NCBI RefSeq assembly: GCF_900142295.1
Contig: NZ_FSRL01000001.1
Location: 2,294,001 to 2,358,000 of the forward strand
Direction of reading: 5' to 3'
Length of the DNA stretch: 64,000 bases
Source of the DNA: Vannielia litorea
Lineage (GTDB): Bacteria > Pseudomonadota > Alphaproteobacteria > Rhodobacterales > Rhodobacteraceae
Numbering within the stretch: position 1 is the stretch's first letter; each line of letters opens with the position of its first letter. The notes beneath the pieces are model-generated. The model was given only the letters and a program-made list of their open reading frames with translations, searched no databases and was not told the origin of the DNA. A program made the position numbers and the translations under genes. Below, in pieces: positions 1 to 10,482 of this stretch.

Positions 1-83
1 CGCGGGTCGGCGTTGATCGCGGCAAAGGCGGCAAGGTCGCGCGGCTCGAAGGGGCGGAGCAGGAGGCGGTCGGTTTCGATCAT
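1..83 (-). CDS. GNAT family N-acetyltransferase, N-terminal fragment cut by the window edge
   Basis: The minus strand opens with an ATG at 83 and runs off the left edge after 27 codons. The peptide begins MIETDRLLLRPFEPRDLAAF, the usual first strand and helix of RimJ/RimL-like GNAT acetyltransferases, which transfer acetyl groups from acetyl-CoA to amines or protein N-termini. Only the substrate-side N-terminus is present and the acetyl-CoA-binding motif lies outside the window, so the substrate cannot be inferred. It is divergent from sdaA, with about 60 bp between the two starts. Confidence 0.7.
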   Translation of the reverse strand, partial: MIETDRLLLRPFEPRDLAAFAAINADP

Positions 84-142
84 GGTGCGGGCATCGTGCG
101 GGAAACGTCGCTTTCAGGCTTGCCGGGGCGCGGCGAGGTGCC

Positions 143-1525
143 ATGGTGGCGGCCATGTTCGTCTCCGTCTTCGACATGTTCAAGGTGGGCATTGGCCCCT
201 CGTCGTCTCATACCATGGGGCCGATGGTGGCCGCCGCGCGCTATCTCGACAGGCTGCGGGGCCTGCCCTTTGCGGTGGCGGGCGTGCGGGCGCGGCTGCA
301 CGGGTCGCTGGCCTTTACCGGGGTCGGGCATGCGACCGACCGAGCGGTGATCCTCGGGCTCTGCGGGCTGGTGCCGGAGAGCTACGAGGCGGAGGCCGGA
401 GAGGCCGCGCTGGCCGATGTGAAGGCGCGCGGCGTGGTGGAGCCCGAGGGGCTTGTGCTGCGCTTTGCCCCGGCCAACGACCTGATCTTCGACTATGATG
501 CCCCCCTGCCCGGCCACCCCAACGGGCTCGCCTTCGAGGCGCTGGATGCGCAGGGCGACGTGATCGACCGCGAGGTTTACTACTCGGTCGGCGGCGGCTT
601 CGTGATGAGCGAGGCGGAGCTGGCGGCGGGCAAGGACGTGGACGACGGCGCGCCGGTGCCCTTTGCCTTCAAGAGCGCGCAGGAGATGCTCGACATGGCC
701 GCCGAGAGCGGGCTCTCGATTGCCGCGATGAAGATGGCCAACGAGCGGACCCGGCGGAGCACGGCGGAGATCGAGCGCGGGCTGGCGCGGATCTGGGAGG
801 TGATGAACAGCTGCTTGCAGCGCGGGCTGGAGAGCGAGGGCGTGCTGCCCGGCGGGCTGAAGGTGAAGCGGCGGGCGGCGAAGATCTGGCAGGCCCTGCA
901 GGCCGAGCGCGGCATGAACCTGACCGCGCCCCACACGATCAACGACTGGATGAGCTGCTACGCGATGGCGGTGAACGAGGAGAACGCGGCGGGCGGGCAG
1001 GTGGTGACGGCGCCGACCAATGGGGCCGCGGGGGTGGTGCCGGCGGTGATCCGGTACTGGCTGGACCATGTGCCGGGGGCAGTGCCCTCGCGCGTGGGGG
1101 AGTTTTTGCTGACGGCGGCGGCGGTGGGCGGGCTGATCAAGCACAACGCTTCGATCAGTGGCGCCGAGGCAGGGTGCCAGGCAGAGGTGGGGAGCGCGGC
1201 GGCGATGGCGGCGGCGGGGCTCTGTGCGGTGATGGGCGGGTCAGTGGAGCAGGTGGAGAATGCGGCGGAGATCGCCCTGGAGCATCACCTGGGGATGACC
1301 TGCGACCCGGTGCGCGGGCTGGTGCAGGTGCCCTGCATCGAGCGCAACGGGCTGGGGGCGATCAAGGCTGTCTCGGCGGCGTCGCTGTCATTGAGGGGGG
1401 ACGGCTCGCATCTGGTGCCGCTGGACGCCTGCATCAAGACGCTGATGGAGACGGGCCGGGACATGAGCGAGAAGTACAAGGAGACGGCCCTGGGCGGGCT
1501 GGCGGTGAATGTGCCGAATTGTTGA
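143..1525 (+). CDS. sdaA: L-serine ammonia-lyase, iron-sulfur dependent, single chain
   Basis: Converts L-serine to pyruvate and ammonia in the cytoplasm. The protein has 460 residues, the usual length of one-chain SdaA enzymes, with an N-terminal beta domain and a C-terminal alpha domain. It carries the family signature [12 protein letters not shown] at residues 16-27. The three cysteines expected to hold the catalytic [4Fe-4S] cluster are visible as C345 (GAEAGCQ), C387 (GMTCDP) and C398 (VQVPC). The ATG at 143 has a GAGG six bases upstream; an in-frame ATG at 155 would remove four residues and is equally compatible with the family. The gene converges with the DUF4238 gene, leaving only 11 bp between their stop codons. 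It has no operon partner on this side. Confidence 0.93.
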   Translation: MVAAMFVSVFDMFKVGIGPSSSHTMGPMVAAARYLDRLRGLPFAVAGVRARLHGSLAFTGVGHATDRAVILGLCGLVPESYEAEAGEAALADVKARGVVEPEGLVLRFAPANDLIFDYDAPLPGHPNGLAFEALDAQGDVIDREVYYSVGGGFVMSEAELAAGKDVDDGAPVPFAFKSAQEMLDMAAESGLSIAAMKMANERTRRSTAEIERGLARIWEVMNSCLQRGLESEGVLPGGLKVKRRAAKIWQALQAERGMNLTAPHTINDWMSCYAMAVNEENAAGGQVVTAPTNGAAGVVPAVIRYWLDHVPGAVPSRVGEFLLTAAAVGGLIKHNASISGAEAGCQAEVGSAAAMAAAGLCAVMGGSVEQVENAAEIALEHHLGMTCDPVRGLVQVPCIERNGLGAIKAVSAASLSLRGDGSHLVPLDACIKTLMETGRDMSEKYKETALGGLAVNVPNC

Positions 1526-1536
1526 AGGGGGTTTCG

Positions 1537-2409
1537 TCAGACTCTAGCACGCTTCCCAGTTATTGATTCTATTAACTTCCTGCTATGAGATCCGATTTCC
1601 GAGCTATTGCGCGCCGCGTATTCATTAATCTTCCTTACATGGCGAGGGGAATCTCGGACGATAAGAGGTATCTTACTACCCGGATCATGGAGCACCACCA
1701 AAGCAAACCTCGGGGATATCGGCATCCAAAGTTCCGTTTTGGGATCGTTTAGCGCGTTCGACCCGCCATTGCCAACGCGATATACCATCAGGCTACTAAG
1801 TATGTATGCATGTTTGCTTGGGATCGTAGCCCATCGAACCGACAGTTCACTAAGTGCCGCGGCAACCCTATCAGATCGACTAATCGTAGCCCTCACCCTA
1901 ATCGACCGACCCAATTCAATTAGTTTTGAAGAATCGCCCAAGACAGACGAAGTCTTGACATACTCGGACAGATCTTTCTTTTTTCCAAGCTCCACAAGAG
2001 TACGCTCAATTAACTCTTTGCCGATCTCCAAATCGTTATGAGGTCTTGGGAATTCCGGAGTCCGCTTAGCCATTTCAAGAACGACTTCCTTAATCGAATC
2101 AAGAGGAATCCCTGAGAAGACGGGAGCGGCCCCCCGTTCAAGTGCAGATATAAACTCGGGAACAACTTCGCCGAGGTAGTTGTCAATAACTCCGTAATGT
2201 TCACGCTCTATGGTGTCGGAGAGTTCGTCATTGTGCACAATAGTATAGTAATTTCGTGAATAGAATGCTTTATCAATGTGCTTAAGGTACGGCGCGCAGT
2301 ACTCGCCCCCCAATTCACGCTTAGAGAACCAAATATGGTTAGGCTCAGCGAGAAAGGACCTTTGAAGCACCTTCGGCACGTAGTGGTGGTTCTTGCTACG
2401 TTTCGACAT
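1537..2409 (-). CDS. DUF4238 family protein in an A+T-richer insert
   Basis: A 290-residue protein starting MSKRSKNHHYVPKVLQRSFL. The HHYVPK..L..F element is the N-terminal signature of DUF4238, a family of unknown biochemical role often found as an isolated accessory gene. No signal peptide or membrane segment is visible, so it is probably cytoplasmic. The base composition is clearly lower in G+C (roughly half by eye, against about two thirds around it), and codons such as ATA, TTA and AGA are common, unlike the neighbours. That and the lone position between two metabolic genes point to recent horizontal transfer. The 110-150 bp upstream of its start share the low G+C and probably hold its own promoter. 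No catalytic function can be assigned. Confidence 0.8.
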   Translation of the reverse strand: MSKRSKNHHYVPKVLQRSFLAEPNHIWFSKRELGGEYCAPYLKHIDKAFYSRNYYTIVHNDELSDTIEREHYGVIDNYLGEVVPEFISALERGAAPVFSGIPLDSIKEVVLEMAKRTPEFPRPHNDLEIGKELIERTLVELGKKKDLSEYVKTSSVLGDSSKLIELGRSIRVRATISRSDRVAAALSELSVRWATIPSKHAYILSSLMVYRVGNGGSNALNDPKTELWMPISPRFALVVLHDPGSKIPLIVRDSPRHVRKINEYAARNSSEIGSHSRKLIESITGKRARV

Positions 2410-2558
2410 CTAAAAAATGGAACCCTTAAAGCGGTAATGCTTGGCCTTTGGACTAAGTATGCTCCAAGGCTAACTCGCACATAGCAGAATACAAGCCGTC
2501 GATACGAAAGGGGGATGCCCCCTTGCCACCTCCCCCGCAACCTGCTCCCCTCCCCCCC

Positions 2559-3809
2559 ATGACCACCAAGCCCCGCACCCCCTCCGCTCCGATGGCCCTG
2601 CAAGGCGGGTCCGCCCCGGCGGCCGCCCTGCCCTCTTCCGCTCTGGCCTTTGCCCGGACCGAGTATCACGAGCGGCTTGCGGCCGTTCGGGCGTCGATGG
2701 AGGCGCAGGGGCTGGAGGCGCTGGTCATTTCGGACCCGTCCAACATGGCCTGGCTCACCGGCTATGACGGGTGGTCGTTCTACGTGCACCAGGCGGTGGT
2801 CGTCGGGCTCAAGGCCGATCCGCTCTGGTGGGGCCGGGGGATGGATGCGGCGGGGGCGCGGCGGACGGTCTGGATGAGCCATGACCATATCTTCGGCTAC
2901 GAGGACTGGCTGGTGCAGAACCCCGAGGCCCATCCGATGACGGTGCTGGCGGAGCTGATGACCGACTGGGGGCACGGGCAGGCCGCGGTCGGCGTGGAGC
3001 TGGACAACTACTATTACTCGGCCGCCGCGCACCGGGCGCTGACCGAGGGGCTGCCCGAGGCGGAGATCTCCGACGCGACCGGGCTGGTCAACTGGTGCCG
3101 GGCGGTGAAGTCGCCCGCCGAGATCGCCTACATGCGGCGGGCGGGCGAGATCGTGACCGAGATGCACCGGGTGATCGCCGAGGTCGCCGAGCCGGGGATG
3201 CAGAAGAACGCGCTGGTGGCGGAGATCCTGAAGGCGGGGGCGCTCGGCACGCGGGGGGCCTGGGGCGATTACCCGGCAATCGTGCCGATGACCCCCTCGG
3301 GGATGGACGCGACGGCGCCGCATCTCACCTGGGATGGCGCGCCGATTCCGCGCGGGGTGCCGACCTTCTTCGAGATCGCCGGCTGCCACCGGCGCTATCA
3401 CTGCCCGCAGTCGCGGACGCTGTTCTTTGGCGAGCCGCCCAAGAAGTACCGCCAGGCCGAGGAGGCGCTGATGGCCGCGACGGCGGCGGTGATGGGGGCG
3501 GCCCGGCCCGGCGCGCTCTGCGAAGACCTCGCGCGGGCCTTCTCCTCCACGCTGGAGCGCTACGGCTTCAGGAAGGAGAGCCGGACGGGCTACTCGGTGG
3601 GCCTCAGCTACCCGCCCGACTGGGGCGAGCGGACGATGAGCCTGCGGGCGGGCGACACGACCGAGCTGCAGCCGGGAATGGTGTTTCATTTCATGCCGGG
3701 ACTCTGGCTGGACGACGGCGGGATCGAGCTGACCGAGACCATGCTGATCACCGAGGTGAGCGCCGAGTATCTCGCCAACACCCCTCCGGGGCTGGTGGTG
3801 AAGCCCTAG
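2559..3809 (+). CDS. doeA: Ectoine hydrolase (M24 peptidase-like fold)
   Basis: Opens the ring of ectoine to N-acetyl-diaminobutyrate, the first step of ectoine breakdown, so the cell can use this osmolyte as carbon and nitrogen source. The creatinase/aminopeptidase P-like fold is visible: an N-terminal domain with the DoeA-typical TGYDGWSFYVHQ, then a catalytic half with GCHRRYHCPQSRTLFFG and GYSVGLSYPPDWGE. About 416 residues from the ATG at 2559; the homologous part starts near ALAFARTEYHERL, so the ATG at 2592 is a reasonable alternative, and neither has a clear Shine-Dalgarno. The usual partners (doeB deacetylase, doeX, transporter) are not adjacent. The general M24 assignment is firm; ectoine specificity rests on the remembered DoeA motifs. 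Confidence 0.78.
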   Translation: MTTKPRTPSAPMALQGGSAPAAALPSSALAFARTEYHERLAAVRASMEAQGLEALVISDPSNMAWLTGYDGWSFYVHQAVVVGLKADPLWWGRGMDAAGARRTVWMSHDHIFGYEDWLVQNPEAHPMTVLAELMTDWGHGQAAVGVELDNYYYSAAAHRALTEGLPEAEISDATGLVNWCRAVKSPAEIAYMRRAGEIVTEMHRVIAEVAEPGMQKNALVAEILKAGALGTRGAWGDYPAIVPMTPSGMDATAPHLTWDGAPIPRGVPTFFEIAGCHRRYHCPQSRTLFFGEPPKKYRQAEEALMAATAAVMGAARPGALCEDLARAFSSTLERYGFRKESRTGYSVGLSYPPDWGERTMSLRAGDTTELQPGMVFHFMPGLWLDDGGIELTETMLITEVSAEYLANTPPGLVVKP

Positions 3810-4041
3810 GCGGAAAGGTCCGGCGCGGGGGAGCTGTGAGGGCGGTCGCTTCGGGCAGGCGCGTTTCTGCTTCGCGGCGAGCGGCTCGTTCGAGCCCGGA
3901 GCGGACTTGTCCCGACAGACAGGTTTTGCAGTTACAGCTGGAAAGGATGCAATCGCCAATGGCGCATAGCTGCCTTTCATACCCCTGGCCGTCGGCATTT
4001 CGCTTGTTTCCGCTAGTGATTCAACCTGCGGGAATTGGCAC

Positions 4042-5964
4042 CTATTCCCGAGCTTCCAGCTTCACGGAGACGGGCGGCAAGGTCTTGCCGTACACTTCGC
4101 AAGGGGCAGTTCCGTAGTTGAACCAGAACCGCTCGGTGCCTGTGTCTCGGCAACGCACGTTTTCAGGGAGATCGAGGGATTGGAGCCCTGCGCGATCGGA
4201 CACAAGCTTGATGAGCCAACGCATGGCGTCTGAATCAAGCCAACCGGCGACATATACTAACCGGTCTTGGGCGACGACCACCGCTTCACCCTCTGCGGTG
4301 GTTTCCAGAACTTCGGCATCGGTCTCCAGAACTTCACGATAGCTGCGAATTGTGCCACTGCGTTTCAGCGTAACGGGTGTGTCGGGTCGCAGGCTTTCCA
4401 CGTGGGTCACAGTGGCATCGAGACCCGGCAAAGCCGGCGGCAAGGGCACCGGTATGCGCATGGAGGCATCGCGTGCGGCGCTGCGCGGGCCGAGCAAGAC
4501 CACCGCGCCGCTGTCCGCGAGGGCGGCTTTCAGCGCATCCGGCATATGCATGAGCCCGGGCGCGCAGATCAGCCGGTATCCTTCGAGCAAATCGGGGTCC
4601 GGCGGCAGAATATCTACCGAATGACCTGCCTTGCGAAGCGCGCGGTAGGTGTCGAACACAAGCTCGAAGTAGCTGAGTCCGGCACCATGCGGCTGGATCG
4701 CCCAGGCCCATTCCGCGTCGTAATCGAAGATCAGCGCGACCGGCGCGCGGGCCGGGCTCACCTCTGGCGCCTCTGCCAGTTCGGCCGCGACCTGCCGTGC
4801 CTCCACGAGCCCTTGAGCCTCGGCGCTGTCCGGTCGCAGGAGGCCTGCGTGCATCTGTTCCTGCGCCATCGGGGCCTGCCGCCAGCGGAAGTAGCACACG
4901 GCCTCGGCGCCGTGGGCGAAGGCTTCCCACGTCCAGAGCCGCACCATGCCCGGCAGCGGCGCGGGATTGTACGGGGCCCAGTTCACAGGCCCCGGCTGCT
5001 GCTCCATGACCCACCAGCGGCCACGGCCGACAGTCCGGTAGAGATCATGATGGAAGGCCTGGAAGTCCGGGTCGCCTTGGCGGGCATAGGCGCGCTGCTG
5101 CGCGACGGTCGCTGGCACCCGGTCTTCAAGAAAGCCGAGCGGGTAGCTGTCCCAGGACGCGATGTCGAGGTCGGCACCGACTGCGTAGTGATCGAAATCC
5201 GTCACCCGCCCCATGTAATTGTGGGCGATCGGCGCGTCGGAATGCGCCCGGATGATCTCGACTTGCAAGCGGTTGAACGCAACGACCTGGTCCGATGAGA
5301 ACCGGCGAAAATCGAGCACGTGGCTCGGGTTCGGCTCGGTCACCGTCAGGTTGGGAAGGTCCACCTGATCGAAATCACCGTAGACCATGGACCAGAAGAC
5401 ATTGCCCCACGCCTCGTTCAGCGCGTCAATGTCGCCGTTGTTGCCGTGCCCGGGGTACCGTGCCCGTAGCCAGCGTCGAAAGGCTGTCCGCGCCGCGTCG
5501 CTGTAGGAGATCGTGGTGTCGTGGCAGCCGTACTCATTGTCGGTCTGCCATGCCGCGACATGCGGGTTCCGACCGTATCGCTCGGCCAGCCGCGTGACGA
5601 TCTTCGCGCATTCCGCCTTGTAGCCTTCGTGGCTGAAACAATAGTGCCGGCGCGAGCCAAACTTGCGCGGCCGGCCCTGAGCATCCACCGCCAGCATGTC
5701 CGGATGGCGGTCGATCATCCAGCGCGGGGGCGTCGCGGTGGGTGTGCCAAGCACCACCCGCAGCCCCGCCGCGCCCAGCACCGCGATGGCCTCGTCAAGC
5801 CAGTCGAAGGCATACCGGCCGGGCTCGGGCTCCAGCCGGGACCAGGCGAACTCTCCGATCCGCACCCAGGTCAGGCCGGCCTCGGCCATCCGGCGCGCGT
5901 CGTCTTCCCAGATTTCGCGCGGCCAATGCTCCGGGTAGTAGCAGGTGCCCAGGGTTCGCTTCAT
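4042..5964 (-). CDS. Beta-galactosidase, glycoside hydrolase family 42
   Basis: Hydrolyses terminal beta-galactosides. The 640-residue protein starts MKRTLGTCYYPEHWPREIWE, the typical opening of the GH42 TIM barrel. The acid/base glutamate is E144 in WQTDNEYGCH and the nucleophile is E321 in WWVMEQQPGPVNW. A trimerisation-type domain follows (about residues 390-580) and a beta-sandwich ends the protein. There is no signal peptide, so it works on imported oligosaccharide in the cytoplasm. It lies 171 bp downstream of the ABC ATPase gene on the same strand and closes the minus-strand arm of the galactoside locus. With the alpha-galactosidase on the other arm, the locus can remove both anomers of galactose. 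The natural substrate is not visible in the sequence. Confidence 0.92.
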   Translation of the reverse strand: MKRTLGTCYYPEHWPREIWEDDARRMAEAGLTWVRIGEFAWSRLEPEPGRYAFDWLDEAIAVLGAAGLRVVLGTPTATPPRWMIDRHPDMLAVDAQGRPRKFGSRRHYCFSHEGYKAECAKIVTRLAERYGRNPHVAAWQTDNEYGCHDTTISYSDAARTAFRRWLRARYPGHGNNGDIDALNEAWGNVFWSMVYGDFDQVDLPNLTVTEPNPSHVLDFRRFSSDQVVAFNRLQVEIIRAHSDAPIAHNYMGRVTDFDHYAVGADLDIASWDSYPLGFLEDRVPATVAQQRAYARQGDPDFQAFHHDLYRTVGRGRWWVMEQQPGPVNWAPYNPAPLPGMVRLWTWEAFAHGAEAVCYFRWRQAPMAQEQMHAGLLRPDSAEAQGLVEARQVAAELAEAPEVSPARAPVALIFDYDAEWAWAIQPHGAGLSYFELVFDTYRALRKAGHSVDILPPDPDLLEGYRLICAPGLMHMPDALKAALADSGAVVLLGPRSAARDASMRIPVPLPPALPGLDATVTHVESLRPDTPVTLKRSGTIRSYREVLETDAEVLETTAEGEAVVVAQDRLVYVAGWLDSDAMRWLIKLVSDRAGLQSLDLPENVRCRDTGTERFWFNYGTAPCEVYGKTLPPVSVKLEARE

Positions 5965-6135
5965 GTCGCTTGCTCCGGTTTCTCGATCTGCGGTCCGGCC
6001 TCGGGTCGCCGCCAGGACCTGCGTGCCCGGGCCGTGCGTCGTCAGGCCTAAGGAAACGTTGGCCTTCGGAAATGTTGGCCATCCTGTCAGTCGGGACGGG
6101 CGCGACGATTGCGCCTGTGCCGATGGGTTGGCCTG

Positions 6136-7190
<1,055 letters not shown>

Positions 7191-7194
<4 letters not shown>

Positions 7195-8042
7195 GTCTTC
7201 TCCCCCCTGTATTCGATATGTCTGTCCGCCTCTGGAAAGCTCCAGTCCGCGGCATCGCTGGCAATGGCCACCGCACATTCCTGAAGTTTCGGTACGTGGC
7301 GCTGGAGTTGCTGAAGATCGGTTTGCCGATCCGGCGCATGAACACCCAGTCCGCCGATCAATCTGCCGCCGGGTGTCCGGACCGGGACGCCGATGGCGAT
7401 GATGCCCCGCACATGCTCGCCATCTTCGATCGCGTAGCCCCGTGCGCGGGTTTTCTCGAGCTCCGTCCGCATCGTTTCGGCATCGGTGATCGTCGCCTCG
7501 GTGAGCGAATGAAAGCTCTGCTGCGTGAGCGCGGCGTCAAGCGCGTCCTCCGTCAAGCAGGCGAGCATCGCTTTGCCCACAGCCGTGCAGTAAGCGGGAT
7601 AGATCCGATCCACGTCCTGCAACACCCCGACACGCCCACCCGGCGTGCCCCGTTCGAGAGAGACGCACTGACCGCCATCCAGCTTGGAGAGATAGACCGC
7701 GAGACCGATCTTGCTCGCCAACGCGCTCAAGTGCGGCTGCGCCACCGGGGCGATCTGAAAATTGCGCCACGCCACCTGCGCGAGGCGCACAAGGCGCACG
7801 CCCAGCGAGTAGACCCGCAGGTCCGGATCATAGTTCAGCAGGTTCTGTTCGGTCAGGGTCTGGAGAAAGCGGTAGACGGTGGCCTTGGGCAGATCGCTGA
7901 GGGCGCGGATCTCGCTCGCACGTGCCGGATGACCAAGGCGCGCCACGATGTCGAGAACGCCAAGCGCCTTGCCGACCGTTCCGGCGCCTTCCCTCTCGCT
8001 TGATGGACTATTCTTGTCTGCCAATCTTTTGGCCTTCCTCAT
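7191..8042 (-). CDS. IclR family transcriptional regulator of the galactoside locus
   Basis: A winged helix-turn-helix is visible at about residues 20-80 (GTVGKALGVLDIVARL, SDLPKATVYRFLQTL), followed by the IclR effector-binding GAF-like domain with SLERGTPGGRVG and YPAYCTAVGKAMLA. It is therefore a one-component regulator that senses a small molecule, probably a sugar of this pathway. Its stop overlaps the start of the ATPase gene. I place the start at the ATG at 8042. A further in-frame ATG at 8084 sits only two bases after a candidate -10 element and would need a leaderless message. The gene reads away from the binding-protein gene across about 117 bp that hold overlapping promoters and repeats. 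Whether it represses or activates is not visible. Confidence 0.88.
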
Positions 8043-8067
8043 GCCCCTCGTGCCGAAACTTGCGTCA

Positions 8068-8133
8068 TTGACAGGTCGCAACATGTGGAATACGTCTCAA
8101 ATATTGAGATGTCAAACCCAATATGTGGAACAT
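8068..8133. promoter_or_regulatory. Divergent promoter/operator region between the IclR gene and the binding-protein gene
   Basis: Plus strand: TTGACA (8068-8073), 17 bp, TACGTC (8091-8096). Minus strand: TTGACA (read from 8115 to 8110), 17 bp, TATTCC (8092-8087). The two promoters overlap. A perfect inverted repeat TCTCAA-ATA-TTGAGA (8095-8109) lies in the minus-strand spacer. The octamer ATGTGGAA occurs at 8083-8090 and 8123-8130, exactly 40 bp apart, about four helical turns, which suits a regulator binding two sites on the same face. IclR control is inferred from position. Confidence 0.5.
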
Positions 8134-8158
8134 TCTGCAGTCTGACCGGGAGGAAACC

Positions 8159-9427
8159 GTGACACTAAGAAAAACAACTGCCTGGATGGCGCTTGGCGCA
8201 TCCACCCTGCTGACCGGAGCCGCCTTCGCCGAATCGCACGGCGGAGCTCTTTCGGGCGAGCTTAGGATCATTTCGGACATGTCGAACCCTGCGCCGCGCG
8301 CGGTCATGGAGGGGATGGTCGCCGATTTTCAGGAGATGCATCCCGAACTGGACATCGAACTGACGATCGTCGACCGGGAAGCCTGGAAGACGCAGATCCG
8401 GAATTCACTGGGCGCGAACCCGCCGGACGTCGTGAACTGGTACGCCGCGAACCGGATGCTGCCCTACGTCAATGCCGGCTTGTTTGCCGATGTTTCGGAC
8501 CTGTGGGAAGAGCCGATGTTCGAGGCGCTGGCCTCGACCAAGGGCGCAATGACCCTCGACGGCAAGCAGTGGGGCGTGCCCTACACCTACTACCAGTGGG
8601 GCGTCTATTACCGGAAGGACATATACGAGGAGCTGGGGCTGTCCGAGCCCACGACTTGGGAAGAAGAGAAGGCCAATTGTCAGGCCATCCTCGACTCCGG
8701 GCGCAAGTGCTACACGATCGGCACCAAGTTCCTGTGGACCGCCGGCGGCTGGTTCGACTACATCAACAGCCGCACCAATGGCTACGACTTCCACATGGCG
8801 CTGGCGCGCGGGGAGGTCGAATGGACCGATGAGCGTGTCCGCCAGACCTTCGCCAACTGGCGCGAGTTGATCGACATGGGCGCCTTCGTCGACGACCACC
8901 AGAACTACAGCTGGCAGGAAGCGCTGCCCTTCATGGTCAACGGCGAAGCCGCCGCCTACCTGATGGGCAACTTCTCGGTTGCTGCGTTCCGCGACGGCGG
9001 ACTGACCGACGACCAGTTGGACTTCTACCAGTTCCCCAAGATCAACCCGGACGTGGACTTTGCCGAGGACGCGCCAACGGACACGTTCCACATCGCCTCG
9101 GGCGCGCAGAACGTGGACGCCGCCAAAGAATTCCTGCGCTTCGTCGTCTCGGCCGAGAACCAGACCAAGATCAACGCCGGCGACGCGCTGGGTCAGCTTC
9201 CGGTGAACGCCGAGGCCGCGGTTGGCGACGACAAGTTCCTTCAGGAAGGTTTCGAGATGCTGTCGAACAACGCATCCGGCGGGATCATGCAGTTCTTCGA
9301 CCGTGACTTCCCCGCCGAGATGGCCAGCGTCGGCATGGAGGGCCTTCAGGAGTTCATGGTCTTCCCCGACAACCTCGAAGACATCCTCGCGCGGCTCGAA
9401 AGCGCCCGCCAGCGGATCTACGAGTGA
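8159..9427 (+). CDS. Carbohydrate ABC transporter substrate-binding protein
   Basis: Periplasmic binding protein of the extracellular solute-binding family 1 (MalE-like), 422 residues. The start is a GTG at 8159, chosen because GGGAGGA lies five bases upstream and the next residues form a signal peptide: TLRKTTAWMALGASTLLTGA, with cleavage expected after AAFA. An open frame extends upstream to 8123 but lacks a ribosome site. The body shows PDVVNWYAANRM, WGVPYTYYQWGVYY and a late AAKEFLRFVVSAENQ, typical of sugar-binding proteins. First gene of the plus-strand arm, followed by a strong hairpin and then the permeases. The ligand is probably an oligosaccharide with alpha- and/or beta-linked galactose, an inference from the two galactosidases. 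Confidence 0.9.
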   Translation: MTLRKTTAWMALGASTLLTGAAFAESHGGALSGELRIISDMSNPAPRAVMEGMVADFQEMHPELDIELTIVDREAWKTQIRNSLGANPPDVVNWYAANRMLPYVNAGLFADVSDLWEEPMFEALASTKGAMTLDGKQWGVPYTYYQWGVYYRKDIYEELGLSEPTTWEEEKANCQAILDSGRKCYTIGTKFLWTAGGWFDYINSRTNGYDFHMALARGEVEWTDERVRQTFANWRELIDMGAFVDDHQNYSWQEALPFMVNGEAAAYLMGNFSVAAFRDGGLTDDQLDFYQFPKINPDVDFAEDAPTDTFHIASGAQNVDAAKEFLRFVVSAENQTKINAGDALGQLPVNAEAAVGDDKFLQEGFEMLSNNASGGIMQFFDRDFPAEMASVGMEGLQEFMVFPDNLEDILARLESARQRIYE

Positions 9428-9439
9428 CCTGACCAAGGC

Positions 9440-9465
9440 GCGGGGGCGGCCTTGACCGCCCCCGC
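9440..9465 (+). terminator. Hairpin between binding-protein and permease genes
   Basis: A perfect 10-bp stem (GCGGGGGCGG / CCGCCCCCGC) with a six-base loop lies 13 bp after the binding-protein stop codon, with no T-run after it. In ABC operons such structures stabilise the binding-protein message or partly terminate transcription, so binding protein exceeds permease. That is the likely role here, by analogy. Confidence 0.65.
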
Positions 9466-9533
9466 CAACCCTTCTGCAAGCGGCCACGTGGGGCGGCTTT
9501 CACGAGGGTTGCATTTGCAGCGAGGGAGGCCCG

Positions 9534-10481
9534 ATGACCTACGCTACCGTTCCGGATACACATCCGCCCAAGCCGCGCGGCTGGTACAAACGAAACGAAA
9601 TAGCCCTCACACCTCTGCTGTTCCTGGCGCCTGCGATCCTGTTCTTCGCGGTCTACGTCATCATCCCGATCGGCCAGAGCTTCTGGATCAGCCTCCATGA
9701 GTGGGACGGTCTGGGCGAAGCCGAATGGGTCGGCACCGCCAACTACGAGCGCCTCCTTGGCATTGGCGAGCAGCCGATGGACCGCAAGTTCGAGACGTCC
9801 TTCTGGAACAACATCAAGTGGCTGATCCTCTACCTGTTGGCGATCCCCGCGGGGCTGTTCATCGCACTGTTCCTCAACCAGACGGTGCGGGGCATTCGCA
9901 TCTACAAGTCGCTGTTCTTCTTCCCGTTCGTGATCAGCCAGGTGGTCGTCGGGCTGGTCTTTTCCTGGTTCTACCTGCCGCGCGAAGGGCTTCTGAACGC
10001 GGTGATCGGCCTGTTCGGTTTTGGCCCGGTGAACATCCTCGGCGATCCGTCGCTGGCCACCTACGGCATCATCGCCGCGGGCCTCTGGCCGCAGACGGCG
10101 TATTGCATGATCCTTTACCTGACTGGTCTGAACGCCGTGGATCCCGAGCAGGTCGAGGCCGCGCGGCTCGACGGGGCAAAGGGCTGGCGGATGCTCTGGT
10201 ACGTGATCCTGCCGCAGCTACGCCCCGCGACGTTCATCGCCTTCGTCGTGACCATCATCGGTGCGCTGCGGTCCTTCGACCTCATCTCGGTGATGACGAA
10301 TGGCGGCCCGTTCGGATCGACCCGCGTCCTCAGCTTCTACATGTTCGAGGAATCGCTGTCCGAGTTCGGCTTCCGCATGGGGTACGGCGCTGCGATCGCG
10401 GTTGTCCTCTTCTTCCTCATGCTCGGCTTCATTCTCTACTTTCTCTGGTCGATGTACCGCGACGAAAAAGGAGCACACTGA
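9534..10481 (+). CDS. Sugar ABC transporter permease, MalF type
   Basis: A 315-residue inner-membrane subunit. After a short polar N-terminus, the first membrane helix is LTPLLFLAPAILFFAVYVII, and about five further hydrophobic segments follow. The cytoplasmic EAA loop that docks on the ATPase is visible as EQVEAARLDGAKGWRMLWYV followed by ILPQLRP. The ATG at 9534 is preceded by GGGAGG at good distance. One base separates its stop from the start of the second permease. The pair forms the translocation pore with the ATPase encoded on the minus strand. Confidence 0.93.
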   Translation: MTYATVPDTHPPKPRGWYKRNEIALTPLLFLAPAILFFAVYVIIPIGQSFWISLHEWDGLGEAEWVGTANYERLLGIGEQPMDRKFETSFWNNIKWLILYLLAIPAGLFIALFLNQTVRGIRIYKSLFFFPFVISQVVVGLVFSWFYLPREGLLNAVIGLFGFGPVNILGDPSLATYGIIAAGLWPQTAYCMILYLTGLNAVDPEQVEAARLDGAKGWRMLWYVILPQLRPATFIAFVVTIIGALRSFDLISVMTNGGPFGSTRVLSFYMFEESLSEFGFRMGYGAAIAVVLFFLMLGFILYFLWSMYRDEKGAH

Positions 10482-10482
10482 G

